From NCBI GenBank assembly GCA_025757985.1, contig CP107210.1, positions 1,302,001 through 1,366,000 on the forward strand: a DNA stretch of 64,000 nt, in the 5' to 3' direction. Origin of the DNA: Oscillospiraceae bacterium (lineage in GTDB: Bacteria > Bacillota > Clostridia > Oscillospirales > Ruminococcaceae). Of the stretch, positions 26,777-36,846 are shown piece by piece. Numbering within the stretch: position 1 is the stretch's first letter; each line of letters starts with the position of its first letter. The translations under genes and the position numbers were made by a program. The notes beneath the pieces are model-generated. The model worked only from the letters and a program-made list of their open reading frames with translations, made no database searches and was not told the origin of the DNA.

Positions 26777-27640
26777 TTATCTCTCCCAGATGGCGGTTGC
26801 GCCGCAGGGCACAACACCGCCGGTGGCGGAGACCGGCAGACCGATCTCATCGCAGTGGGTGTGGCCGCCCGTGACGGGGCAGAGCGTCGTTTTAACGATG
26901 TATTCCATGACCGCCGGGCTTAAACCCTCGGTGTAGGAGTTGATGGCAAAGAACAGCGGGTCATCGCTCAGGACCTGCTCCGTCAGGGTGATGAGGTCGT
27001 AGACATTGTCCTCCAGCTTCCAGATCTCACCGCCGGGGCCGCGGCCGTAGCTCGGCGGGTCCATGATGACGGCATCGTATTTGCTGCCGCGGCGGATCTC
27101 GCGCTGCACGAACTTCACGCAGTCGTCGACGATCCAGCGGCAGGGGCGCTCAGCAAGGCCGCTTGCGGCGGCGTTTTCCCGCGCCCAGGCCACCATGCCC
27201 TTGCTCGCGTCCACATGGGTGACCGAAGCACCGGCCGCAAGGCACGCCAGTGTGGCGCCACCCGTGTAGCCAAAGAGGTTCAGCACCCGGATCGGCCGGC
27301 CGGCTGCGCGGATCTTTTCCTGATACCACGCCCAGTTGACGGCCTGCTCCGGAAAGACGCCGGTGTGCTTGAAGCCGGTGGGGCTGACGATCAGGGTCAG
27401 GTCGTTCCAGTGGATCTGCCACTTCTGGGGCAGCCTTTTGTGGTAATCCCACTGCCCGCCGCCCTTGGCGGAGCGGTAGTAGACGGCATCAGCGTTCGCC
27501 CACAGCGGGCTGGTTTCGGCATTTTTCCAGATGACCTGCGGGTCAGGTCGGATCAGCAGGGTGCTGCCCCAGCGCTCCAACCGATTGTGGTTGGTGGCAT
27601 CCAGCAGCTCATAATCCCGCCAAGAATCAGCAGGGCGCAT
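26777..27640 (-). CDS. Class I SAM-dependent rRNA methyltransferase (RlmI/RlmK-like)
   Basis: The 287-residue protein has the SAM-binding motif VLNLFGYTGGATLACLAAGA near residue 118 and the catalytic-loop motif DPPSYGRG near residue 200, as in 23S rRNA methyltransferases of the RlmI/RlmK/RlmL type. It lacks the N-terminal PUA domain of RlmI. The ATG at 27640 is preferred because AAGGAG lies 8 nt upstream; an ATG two codons earlier is too close. It sits between ruvB and ecfA1 on the same strand. Base specificity is not determinable here. Confidence 0.82.
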   Translation of the reverse strand: MRPADSWRDYELLDATNHNRLERWGSTLLIRPDPQVIWKNAETSPLWANADAVYYRSAKGGGQWDYHKRLPQKWQIHWNDLTLIVSPTGFKHTGVFPEQAVNWAWYQEKIRAAGRPIRVLNLFGYTGGATLACLAAGASVTHVDASKGMVAWARENAAASGLAERPCRWIVDDCVKFVQREIRRGSKYDAVIMDPPSYGRGPGGEIWKLEDNVYDLITLTEQVLSDDPLFFAINSYTEGLSPAVMEYIVKTTLCPVTGGHTHCDEIGLPVSATGGVVPCGATAIWER

Positions 27641-27698
27641 ATTCATGTCTCCTTTTATATCGTGTGTGAAAGCCTCGCTTTGACAAGGAAGGCTTTTA

Positions 27699-28754
<1,056 letters not shown>

Positions 28755-28775
28755 GCTCTAGCACTCCCCTTCCCT

Positions 28776-29375
28776 TTAAATGCGCGACAGGCTGCGCAGC
28801 GCGATCGTGATGATCTCCTGCACCGAGAGGGTCTCGTCCACCCGGGCCACGGCAGCGGCTGCATCGGAGGCGGCGTACCCAAGGCTGACCAGTGCGGCCA
28901 CAGCCTGCGCCGGTGCGGAGGTGGGCGCGGGGGCGGCGCTGCCGCCCGCAAAGCCGGTGCCGGCGGCCAGACCCTTGCCGACCTTGTCCTTCAGTTCCAG
29001 CGTGATGCGCTGGGCCAGCTTGGGCCCAACGCCGGCCGCCTTGGTAAAGGCCTTGTGATCTCCGCTGGATGCGGCAAGGGCAATCTTTTCGGGCGTCATG
29101 ATCGACAGGATCGACAGCCCGGCCTTGGGGCCGACACCGGTGACAGCGGTCAGCATCTTGAAGCAGTCGCGCTGCTCCTCCGTTGCAAAGCCGTAGAGGG
29201 AGACATCGTTCTCGGTCACATTCATGATGGTATAGACGGTGCCCTCTTTGCCGACAGGGGGCAGAGCCTCGCCGGTGGTGGCGGGGATCTGCACGAAATA
29301 GCCGACCCCGCCGCAGCTGATCACAACGGAATCCAGCGTCTTTTTAATGATTTTTCCGGTTAGACAGTAGATCAT
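28776..29375 (-). CDS. ruvA: Holliday junction DNA helicase subunit RuvA
   Basis: RuvA binds four-way junctions and loads RuvB. The 199-residue protein begins MIYCLTGKIIKKTLDSVVI, has the helix-hairpin-helix pair at LTAVTGVGPKAGLSIL and KAAGVGPKLAQRITLEL, then a flexible Ala-rich linker and a C-terminal RuvB-binding domain. The ATG at 29375 follows AAGGACACACC. A longer open frame runs back through a repeat to the ruvC stop but encodes nothing conserved. Confidence 0.96.
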   Translation of the reverse strand: MIYCLTGKIIKKTLDSVVISCGGVGYFVQIPATTGEALPPVGKEGTVYTIMNVTENDVSLYGFATEEQRDCFKMLTAVTGVGPKAGLSILSIMTPEKIALAASSGDHKAFTKAAGVGPKLAQRITLELKDKVGKGLAAGTGFAGGSAAPAPTSAPAQAVAALVSLGYAASDAAAAVARVDETLSVQEIITIALRSLSRI

Positions 29376-29405
29376 GGTGTGTCCTTCTTTTGCATCATAG
29401 AGGTT

Positions 29406-29460
29406 GTAGGGGTCGATGCTTGCATCGTCCCGCGGGCGGATGCAAGCATCCGCCCCTACA
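29406..29460. repeat. Family A palindromic element inside the ruv operon
   Basis: gtaggggtcgatgcttgcatcg and gcggatgcaagcatccgcccctac form a hairpin between ruvC and ruvA. Confidence 0.8.
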
Positions 29461-29473
29461 GCGGCAGGGGTCA

Positions 29474-29971
29474 CTACCTCACCGGCGTCCCCATCAGGCG
29501 GCTGCGGCTGCAGTGGCAGTGGGCAATGGCCATGCCCAGCGCATCGGCGGTATCGTCAGGCTTGGGGATGCTCTCCAGATGCAGCATCATGCGGGTCATC
29601 TCCTGAATCTGCTTTTTTACGGCCTTGCCGTAGCCGGTGATGGCCTGCTTGACCTGCATCGGTGTGTATTCGTAGATCGGCACGCCGCACTGGGCGGCGG
29701 CGAGCAGAATGACGCCGCGCGCCTCAGCCACGCCGATGACGGTGGTTTGGTTGTGCTGGTAGTACAGCTTTTCGATGGAGAGGGCCTCGGGCTGATAGCG
29801 CTTGCAGATATCCAGCACGCCCTCGTATATTTCAACAAGACGCTGCTCAAACGGGGTGTCCTTCTCGGTGATGACAGCCCCGTAGCCGATGGGCGCAAAG
29901 CGGTTGCCGATGTATTCGACAACACCCCAGCCCACAATGGCGTAGCCCGGGTCGATGCCCAAAACACGCAT
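29474..29971 (-). CDS. ruvC: Crossover junction endodeoxyribonuclease RuvC
   Basis: RuvC resolves Holliday junctions. The 165-residue protein shows the acidic catalytic residues in GIDPGYAIVGWG (Asp7), LSIEKLYY (Glu near 68) and DDTADALGMAIAH (Asp near 140), plus the conserved K-Q-A-I-x-G-Y-G segment. GGAGG lies 10 nt before the ATG. It is the first gene of the ruvCAB unit. Confidence 0.96.
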   Translation of the reverse strand: MRVLGIDPGYAIVGWGVVEYIGNRFAPIGYGAVITEKDTPFEQRLVEIYEGVLDICKRYQPEALSIEKLYYQHNQTTVIGVAEARGVILLAAAQCGVPIYEYTPMQVKQAITGYGKAVKKQIQEMTRMMLHLESIPKPDDTADALGMAIAHCHCSRSRLMGTPVR

Positions 29972-30002
29972 TTATCCCATACCTCCCCACTTTAACCGAT
30001 AT

Positions 30003-30031
30003 AGTATACCATAAAAACAACGCTGCGTCCA
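30003..30031 (-). promoter_or_regulatory. Possible ruvC promoter
   Basis: On the minus strand TATACT (30003-30008) has TGGACG (matching TTGACA at 4 of 6) 17 bp upstream. Confidence 0.45.
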
Positions 30032-30090
30032 CTGTTTGGGGTAAACATTCCGTGAATTTGCACAGAAAAAGCAATAAAAATTCTACAAAC

Positions 30091-30122
30091 AAAAAAGCAT
30101 CTCCCGGACAGGGAGATGCTTG
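30091..30122 (-). terminator. Rho-independent terminator downstream of the S-component gene
   Basis: AAGCATCTCCC pairs perfectly with GGGAGATGCTT around a five-base loop and is followed by TTTTG on the minus strand. Confidence 0.88.
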
Positions 30123-30138
30123 GCTGCGTAGGCAGCAA

Positions 30139-30675
30139 TCAATACCCGATCTGCCGCTTGGCGGCCCGCAGTGCCTTGCGCAGGGGCCGGTACAACAGCA
30201 GCATAATGGCAAAGTTGCCCGCGCCGTGCAGGGCGTCGTAGCTCAGGCCGCTCAGCCACCAGCTCAGCGCAAAGGCTGGGGTCTTGGCAAACAGGTAGAC
30301 GGCAGCGCACAGCCCGCCGAAGCACAGGCCGTACAGTCCGCTGAACACAGCCCAGAGCAGTGCGTGGTCCATGCGGCGCAAAAGCCATGCCAGCAGCGCC
30401 AGCAGATACCATACATACAGGTACATGGCCCACCAGAGGCCAAACCCGTACAAGACGCCCTGCAGCAGAATAAAGACCGTGATGGCAGCGGGGGTTTCCC
30501 GCGGGAGCTCCAGCGCAAACAGGATGATGAGCAGCGTCACCGGCTCAATGTTCGGCAGGCCGCTCATGGCCTGCTTGCTGACAACGAGCAGTGCCCCCAT
30601 CAGTCCGCTCAGTACCAGACTGACAACGCGGCGGTGGTTACTTCGTGTAGGTGAAGGCATAGCTGTCGCCGTCAT
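30139..30675 (-). CDS. ECF transporter S-component, substrate unassigned
   Basis: The 178-residue protein has about six hydrophobic helices and the general look of an ECF substrate-binding subunit, including the N-terminal helix with small residues (SLVLSGLMGALLVVSKQAM) and ELPRETPAAITVF loop. The start overlaps the end of the upstream DUF4430 lipoprotein gene by 38 bp in another frame, so the two are tightly coupled. In other Clostridia such S-component/DUF4430 pairs are linked with corrinoid uptake; that assignment is inference here. Energisation could come from the EcfA1-A2-T module about 4 kb away. Confidence 0.72.
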   Translation of the reverse strand: MTATAMPSPTRSNHRRVVSLVLSGLMGALLVVSKQAMSGLPNIEPVTLLIILFALELPRETPAAITVFILLQGVLYGFGLWWAMYLYVWYLLALLAWLLRRMDHALLWAVFSGLYGLCFGGLCAAVYLFAKTPAFALSWWLSGLSYDALHGAGNFAIMLLLYRPLRKALRAAKRQIGY

Positions 30676-31099
30676 GCAGCTCGATGTCGGCCACGCCCAC
30701 GGTGGTCATCTCACCGGCGGCATCGGTCAGGCACCACCAAGCACCATCGGCGTTATAGTCGGCCTCCTCGCCGTTGACAACGGTGACAAAGCCGGCAGCG
30801 GCCTCCTCGGCGCTGATGACACCGGCGGCGGCCAGCGCATCGCTGAGCTTTTCGCCGTCTGCGGCGTCAAGGGTCAGGACGGTGCTTTCGCCGTCAGCAC
30901 CGGTGACGGTGAAGGTGACCGCGATGGCAGCAGCGGCATCCTCGGCGGTGGAGACAGCAGCGGACTCAGCCGGTGCTGCCTCGGAAACGACCTCAGAGGA
31001 GACGGCCTCGGAGGAGGCGGAGGATGCGGAAGCACCGCAGCCGGCCAGCAGACCGGCGGCCAGAATCAGGCTCAGAACCAGAGCAGAAAGCTTTTTCAT
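30638..31099 (-). CDS. DUF4430-domain lipoprotein
   Basis: The 153-residue protein has a lipoprotein signal (LILAAGLLAGC, lipidated Cys21), a Ser/Ala/Glu-rich linker to residue 60, and a compact beta-rich domain containing GAWWCLTDAAGEMTTVGVADIEL and a C-terminal DSYAFTYTK. DUF4430 is related to the C-terminal domain of transcobalamin/intrinsic factor. That supports an external corrinoid-binding role beside the S-component, stated as inference. Expression appears controlled by the promoter/palindrome at 31129-31179. Confidence 0.82.
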   Translation of the reverse strand: MKKLSALVLSLILAAGLLAGCGASASSASSEAVSSEVVSEAAPAESAAVSTAEDAAAAIAVTFTVTGADGESTVLTLDAADGEKLSDALAAAGVISAEEAAAGFVTVVNGEEADYNADGAWWCLTDAAGEMTTVGVADIELHDGDSYAFTYTK

Positions 31100-31128
31100 A
31101 GGATGTTACCTCTCTAAAATTGTGATTG

Positions 31129-31179
31129 TGCACAAATTTGTGCAGCAGTCATTATACAAAATGCCAAGAAAAAATGCAA
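31129..31179 (-). promoter_or_regulatory. Promoter with operator-like palindrome at the start site
   Basis: Minus-strand TTGCAT (31174-31179) and TATAAT (31151-31156) are 17 bp apart. The perfect 16-bp palindrome TGCACAAATTTGTGCA (31129-31144) begins where transcription should start. This is a typical repressor site for the DUF4430/S-component operon. Confidence 0.75.
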
Positions 31180-31233
31180 GTGCGTTGTAGAGGGCGGTGT
31201 GGCTGCCCATGAAAAGTCCGCAATGGCAAACTG

Positions 31234-31282
31234 GCCCCTCATCCGGCCCTGCGGGGCCACCTTCCCCCAAAGAGGGAAGGCT
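31234..31282. repeat. Family B element, right half only
   Basis: cccctcatccggccctgcggggccaccttccccc...gggaaggc matches the right half of family B. The left half is missing. Confidence 0.7.
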
Positions 31283-31290
31283 TTAGGCCC

Positions 31291-33174
31291 TTACCCCTCC
31301 AGCTGCTCCTTATGATATTGCAGCGTGTACAGCTGGTAATATCTGCCGTGCTTCGCCAGAAGCTCCTGATGGCTGCCCTGCTCAAGAATCTTGCCGTGGG
31401 ACAGCACGATAATGTTGTCCGCGTGCTGGATGGTGGACAGCCGGTGGGCTACGATCAGCATTGTGCCGACAGAGCGCATCTTTTCCAGAGAATCCTGAAT
31501 CAGGATCTCGGTCTCGGTGTCGATGTTTGCTGTGGCTTCGTCCAGAATCATGACACTGGGCTTGTGCAGGATCGTCCGCGCAAAGCTCAGAAGCTGCCGC
31601 TGCCCGGCTGAGAAGTTGTTGCCGCGCTCGCGGACCTCCTCGTCCAGACCGTGGTCAAGCCGGGCGATAAACTTGTCGGCGTTGACATAGCGGCAGACCC
31701 GCAGGATCTCCTCGTCCGGGATGCCCTCCTCCCGCAGGACGATGTTGCTGCGGATCGTACCCGAGAAAAGGAACACATCCTGCAGCATCTGCCCGAAATG
31801 GCGGCGCAGCGAGGAAATCTTGATCTTGCGGATGTCGATGCCGTCAATCAGGATCTCGCCCCGCTGGAACTCATAGTTGCGGCAGATCAGCGACAAAATC
31901 GTGCTTTTGCCGGAGCCGGTGGACCCCACAAACGCCACCGTCTGACGCGGGTCCACATGGAAGGAGACGCCCTGCAGCACCCACTCGCCGGGTATGTAGC
32001 TGAACCAGACATCCCGGAATTCGATTTCGCCCCGCACCTCGTCCAGCTCGATGGCATCGGGGGCGTCCACCATCTTCGGCTCGATGTCCATGAGCGAGAA
32101 CACCTTTTCCGAGGAGGCCAGCGCCGACTGCAGCCAGTTGAACTGCTCGGCCAGATTCTGGATGGGGGTGAAGAACTTGGAAATGTACATGTAAAAGGTC
32201 ACGATGGTGCCGCCGGTGATGGTCTGGCCCATAAAACTCACGCCGTTCAAGTGCCCCATGCCGCCCAGATAGAACAGGCACAGAATGGAACAGATGTACA
32301 GCATATAGACCAGCGGGCGGAATACGCCGAACACAAAGATCTGCTCCTGCGTGACCCGGGAGAGCGTCTGGCTTTTCTCGCGGAACTCCGCCATCTTCTC
32401 ATCCTCGCGGCCAAAGATCTGCGTGACCTTGATGCCGGACAGGTTCTCAGACAGGTAGGTGTTGATGTCGGTGGTGGCGTCCTTCACCTTGCGGTAGGCG
32501 CGGCGTGAAAACTTGCGGAAGATGACCGTGAAGATCACGATGAACGGCACAAAGCAGAGCACCATCAGGGTCAGCGCGTAATTCAGGCAGAGCATGGCGA
32601 TCAGTATGCCCAAAATCACAAAGATGTTTTTGGTCAGACTGACAAGAAGATTTGTGAACATCATCGAGATGGCGTTCGTGTCGTTCGTCACACGAGTGAC
32701 AAGCTTGCCGACCGGGATCTCGTTGAGCTGCTCATGGGAGAGGGCTTCGATATGGGTAAACAGATCCTCGCGCAGGTCGGAGATGATGCGCTGGCCGACC
32801 TGCTGCAGGATGACCGCCTGCAGGTAGGTGCTGGCCATGGAAAAGACCAGCACACCCGCATAGACCGCCACACCGATGTAAAGCTGCGGCAGGGCGAAAT
32901 CCCCGGATACCAGCTCCTCCAGCGCGCCGATGATCAGCGGCGAAACAATGTCGTAGGCAATGGAAAAGAGCATCAAAAACAGGACAATGACAAACTTTGC
33001 GCGGTAGGGCTTGGCATAACCGGCCAGACGGCGCAGGATCTCGCTGTCCGCCATCGTGCGCTCAAAGCCCATCGTCTCCTTTTTGTCCTTGACCAGCGCG
33101 TAGGCCAGCACCAGCAGTGCCGTCACGGCGCCGATGACGGCACCGACCAGCACCAGCGGATTGAGTTCAGTCAT
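31291..33174 (-). CDS. ABC exporter half-transporter with canonical Walker B and altered signature
   Basis: This 627-residue permease-ATPase has an N-terminal extra helix, a six-helix exporter domain and an ATPase domain with Walker A GSTGSGKST, Walker B VMILDEATANID (canonical Glu) and H-loop VAHRLST. Its signature reads FSAGQRQ instead of LSGGQ. The ATG at 33174 overlaps the stop of the upstream half-transporter as ATGACTGA. The pair should form a heterodimer of the TM287/288 or BmrCD type. The substrate is unknown; multidrug or peptide export is typical. Confidence 0.9.
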   Translation of the reverse strand: MTELNPLVLVGAVIGAVTALLVLAYALVKDKKETMGFERTMADSEILRRLAGYAKPYRAKFVIVLFLMLFSIAYDIVSPLIIGALEELVSGDFALPQLYIGVAVYAGVLVFSMASTYLQAVILQQVGQRIISDLREDLFTHIEALSHEQLNEIPVGKLVTRVTNDTNAISMMFTNLLVSLTKNIFVILGILIAMLCLNYALTLMVLCFVPFIVIFTVIFRKFSRRAYRKVKDATTDINTYLSENLSGIKVTQIFGREDEKMAEFREKSQTLSRVTQEQIFVFGVFRPLVYMLYICSILCLFYLGGMGHLNGVSFMGQTITGGTIVTFYMYISKFFTPIQNLAEQFNWLQSALASSEKVFSLMDIEPKMVDAPDAIELDEVRGEIEFRDVWFSYIPGEWVLQGVSFHVDPRQTVAFVGSTGSGKSTILSLICRNYEFQRGEILIDGIDIRKIKISSLRRHFGQMLQDVFLFSGTIRSNIVLREEGIPDEEILRVCRYVNADKFIARLDHGLDEEVRERGNNFSAGQRQLLSFARTILHKPSVMILDEATANIDTETEILIQDSLEKMRSVGTMLIVAHRLSTIQHADNIIVLSHGKILEQGSHQELLAKHGRYYQLYTLQYHKEQLEG

Positions 33175-34951
33175 CTGTGTCACCTCCCGCTTCGTCCTCC
33201 AGCTTTTGCAGGTCCACCATGCGGCGGTACTCAGCGCAGCTGCGGTAAAGTGTATCGTGGGGGCCGACAGCCTCCACCCTGCCGTCCTCAATAAAGATGA
33301 TCTTGTCGAGCTGCTCCACCGTAGAGATGCGGTGGGCGATCAGCAGGGTCGTTTTGCCTGCGCGGCTCGCCTTCAGGTTGTCAAGGATGATGCGCTCGGT
33401 GCGGGTGTCAACGGCGGAGACGGAATCGTCCAGAATCAGGATCGGCGCGTCCTTGAGCAGGGCGCGGGCAATCGAGATGCGCTGCTTCTGCCCGCCGGAG
33501 ACGGTGACGCCGCGCTCACCGAGGACGGTCTCAAACCCGTCCTTGAAGTCCACGATGTTGTCCCGGACATCGGCCAGCGCAGCGGCATGGTCGATGTCCT
33601 CCCGGCTGGCGCCGTCCACACCGAAGCCGATGTTGTGGGCGATCGTATCCGAGAAGAGGAAATTGTCCTGCGGTACATAGGCGCAGGCATTGCGCACCGA
33701 GCGGATGGATACGCTGTTCACATCCTGCCCGTCCACAAACAGGGTACCGTCCGGCACATTGTAGGTGCGCAGCAGCAGGTCCACCAGTGCGGTCTTGCCC
33801 GCGCCGGTCTTGCCTACGATGCCTACGCTCTCGCCGGGCTGCACGGTGAAGGAGACATCCCGCAGCACATCGTATTCGCCGTCCGGATAGCGGAAATTCA
33901 GATGCCGAAACTCGATGCCGCCGCGCGGGTCGGCCAGGTCGGCCACGCCGTCCCGGTCGGTTACATTGATCGGCGCATCGAGCAGCTCGGTGATGCGGTT
34001 CAGCGATGCTTTGCCGCGGGCTGTTTTTTCAATCAGCATCGAGATCGCCATGATGGGCCAGACGATGGCCTCAAAGTAGCCGATATACTCCACCAGCTGC
34101 CCGGCGTTGAACTGCCCGCGCCAGACAAGCCAGCCGCCGTAGCCGAGAATGACACAGATGACCGACTCGACAAAAAGGGTGACCAGTACCTCGAGCAGGG
34201 TGGCAATCTTTGTGTAGGTGACGTTGATCTCCTCATTCTGCTTGTTCAGCTTACGGAAGGCAATCAGCTCCTTCAGCTCCTTGACGAACGCCTTGATGAC
34301 CGCGATGCCGGAAAAGTTCTCCTGCGCAAAGTCTGACAGGTCGGAAAAAGCCTGCTGGCGCTCCTCCCACCGCTTGGTCATGACCTGACTCATCACGGTG
34401 CCGATGGCGAACATGACGCCCGCAGGGATCAGCGCCAGCAGCGTCAGGCGGAAATCCATCCGCCACATCTTGACCAGCGCCATCAGCCCCAGCACGGCGG
34501 CGTCAAAGAACATCAGGATGCCGTCACCGAAGCACTCCTGAATGGTGTCAAGGTCGTTGGTGTACAGGCTCATCAGGTTGCCGACCTTGTTAAGCTGGTA
34601 ATACTGCTGGGACAGGCGGCGGCTGTGGTCGAACATCCGCTCCCGCAGGTCGGCGGCGACCCGCACAGCCGAGCCGAAAAAGCAGATGCGCCACAAAAAG
34701 CGGCCTACCACCATAAGCACTACGATCCAGATCATAGGCAGGCAGATGTGCTGAAACAGCACCTGCTTGTCAAAGGAGACCGTCTGGCCGTTCACGACCA
34801 CCTGCCCCAGATTGACGCCGTTGATGACCAGCCGGTATAGCTCCGGGATCAGAAGCTGGATGTAGTCCACCATCAAAAGCGACACAATGCCCAGAAGCAG
34901 CACCGGCGCATTTTTGAGGTAGTATCGGTTGATGTGTTTGCCGAAGATCAC
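33167..34951 (-). CDS. ABC exporter half-transporter with degenerate Walker B
   Basis: The 594-residue partner of the downstream half-transporter has Walker A GKTGAGKTA, a canonical signature VSGGQKQRISIARAL and Walker B ILILDDSVSAVD, in which the catalytic Glu is Asp. Asp here, combined with the altered signature in the partner, puts both defects in the same composite ATP site, the expected asymmetry of heterodimeric exporters. A GTG at 34951 is preferred as start: GGAGG is 10 nt upstream. The ATG eight codons earlier precedes this ribosome site. Confidence 0.9.
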   Translation of the reverse strand: MIFGKHINRYYLKNAPVLLLGIVSLLMVDYIQLLIPELYRLVINGVNLGQVVVNGQTVSFDKQVLFQHICLPMIWIVVLMVVGRFLWRICFFGSAVRVAADLRERMFDHSRRLSQQYYQLNKVGNLMSLYTNDLDTIQECFGDGILMFFDAAVLGLMALVKMWRMDFRLTLLALIPAGVMFAIGTVMSQVMTKRWEERQQAFSDLSDFAQENFSGIAVIKAFVKELKELIAFRKLNKQNEEINVTYTKIATLLEVLVTLFVESVICVILGYGGWLVWRGQFNAGQLVEYIGYFEAIVWPIMAISMLIEKTARGKASLNRITELLDAPINVTDRDGVADLADPRGGIEFRHLNFRYPDGEYDVLRDVSFTVQPGESVGIVGKTGAGKTALVDLLLRTYNVPDGTLFVDGQDVNSVSIRSVRNACAYVPQDNFLFSDTIAHNIGFGVDGASREDIDHAAALADVRDNIVDFKDGFETVLGERGVTVSGGQKQRISIARALLKDAPILILDDSVSAVDTRTERIILDNLKASRAGKTTLLIAHRISTVEQLDKIIFIEDGRVEAVGPHDTLYRSCAEYRRMVDLQKLEDEAGGDTDD

Positions 34952-35064
34952 GGCGGGTATACCTCCCTTATCCATACAGTGTGCGGCAAAGGCCGCAGAT
35001 AACCAGTATAGCGTACCTGCGCGGTTTCGTCAATCGTTGCCCGAAAATGCGCAGAACGGTATAC

Positions 35065-35100
35065 AAAAAAATCCCCACCGGGGGTGACCCGATGGGGATT
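35065..35100 (-). terminator. Terminator of the first tRNA-Val gene
   Basis: AATCCCCATCGGG...CCCCCGGTGGGGATT folds back on itself, followed by TTTTT on the minus strand, directly after the CCA end. Confidence 0.8.
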
Positions 35101-35176
35101 TGGTGCGCGGTACAGGACTCGAACCTGTGACCTCCTGCACGTCAAGCAGATGCTCTACCAGCTGAGCTAACCGCGC
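35101..35176 (-). tRNA. tRNA-Val(GAC)
   Basis: The 76-nt cloverleaf is complete. The acceptor stem is GCGCGGT/ACCGCGC. The D arm is GCTC/GAGC. The anticodon stem TCTGC/GCAGG has loop TTGACGT, giving anticodon GAC. The T arm carries GTTCGAGTC. The 3' CCA is encoded. It reads GUC/GUU valine codons. Confidence 0.96.
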
Positions 35177-35206
35177 ATACTGTGCCGCCGACTGGCAACG
35201 CATATT

Positions 35207-35235
35207 AGTATAACAGATGTTTTTGCAAAATGCAA
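35207..35235 (-). promoter_or_regulatory. Promoter of the first tRNA-Val gene
   Basis: Minus-strand TTGCAT (35230-35235) and TATACT (35207-35212) have 17-bp spacing, about 30 bp before the mature 5' end. It is identical in design to the second copy. Confidence 0.8.
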
Positions 35236-35290
35236 GCCCTTTTTTGAAAAAAGTGGGACTTTTTGCTTGATTTTTGCCGCGCCGGTATAC

Positions 35291-35325
35291 AGAAAAATCC
35301 CCACCGGGGTGACCCGATGGGAATT
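35291..35325 (-). terminator. Terminator of the second tRNA-Val gene
   Basis: This is a near copy of the hairpin at 35065-35100, with a few base differences that shorten the stem. Confidence 0.7.
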
Positions 35326-35401
35326 TGGTGCGCGGTACAGGACTCGAACCTGTGACCTCCTGCACGTCAAGCAGATGCTCTACCAGCTGAGCTAACCGCG
35401 C
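35326..35401 (-). tRNA. tRNA-Val(GAC), duplicate copy
   Basis: The 76 nt are identical to the copy at 35101, including the encoded CCA. With its promoter and terminator it forms a 225-bp tandem duplication unit. Confidence 0.96.
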
Positions 35402-35431
35402 ATGTCGCGCCGCCTCTTGGCGACGCATATT

Positions 35432-35460
35432 AGTATAACAGATGCTTTTACAAAATGCAA
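35432..35460 (-). promoter_or_regulatory. Promoter of the second tRNA-Val gene
   Basis: TTGCAT (35455-35460) and TATACT (35432-35437) have 17-bp spacing on the minus strand. Confidence 0.8.
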
Positions 35461-35512
35461 GCCCTTTTGCAAAAAAACTTTTGCTTTTTTTGCCGTGTGC
35501 GCGGGGCGGGGC

Positions 35513-36835
<1,323 letters not shown>

Positions 36836-36846
36836 GGAATTGCCTC

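Noticed and set aside
29376..29474. Extension of ruvA back to the ruvC stop
   Set aside because: It reads through a family A hairpin, and RuvA proteins begin at the MIYCLTG sequence at 29375.
28776..29971. Disrupted ruv operon
   Set aside because: Although a repeat lies between ruvC and ruvA, all three genes are full length with intact motifs.
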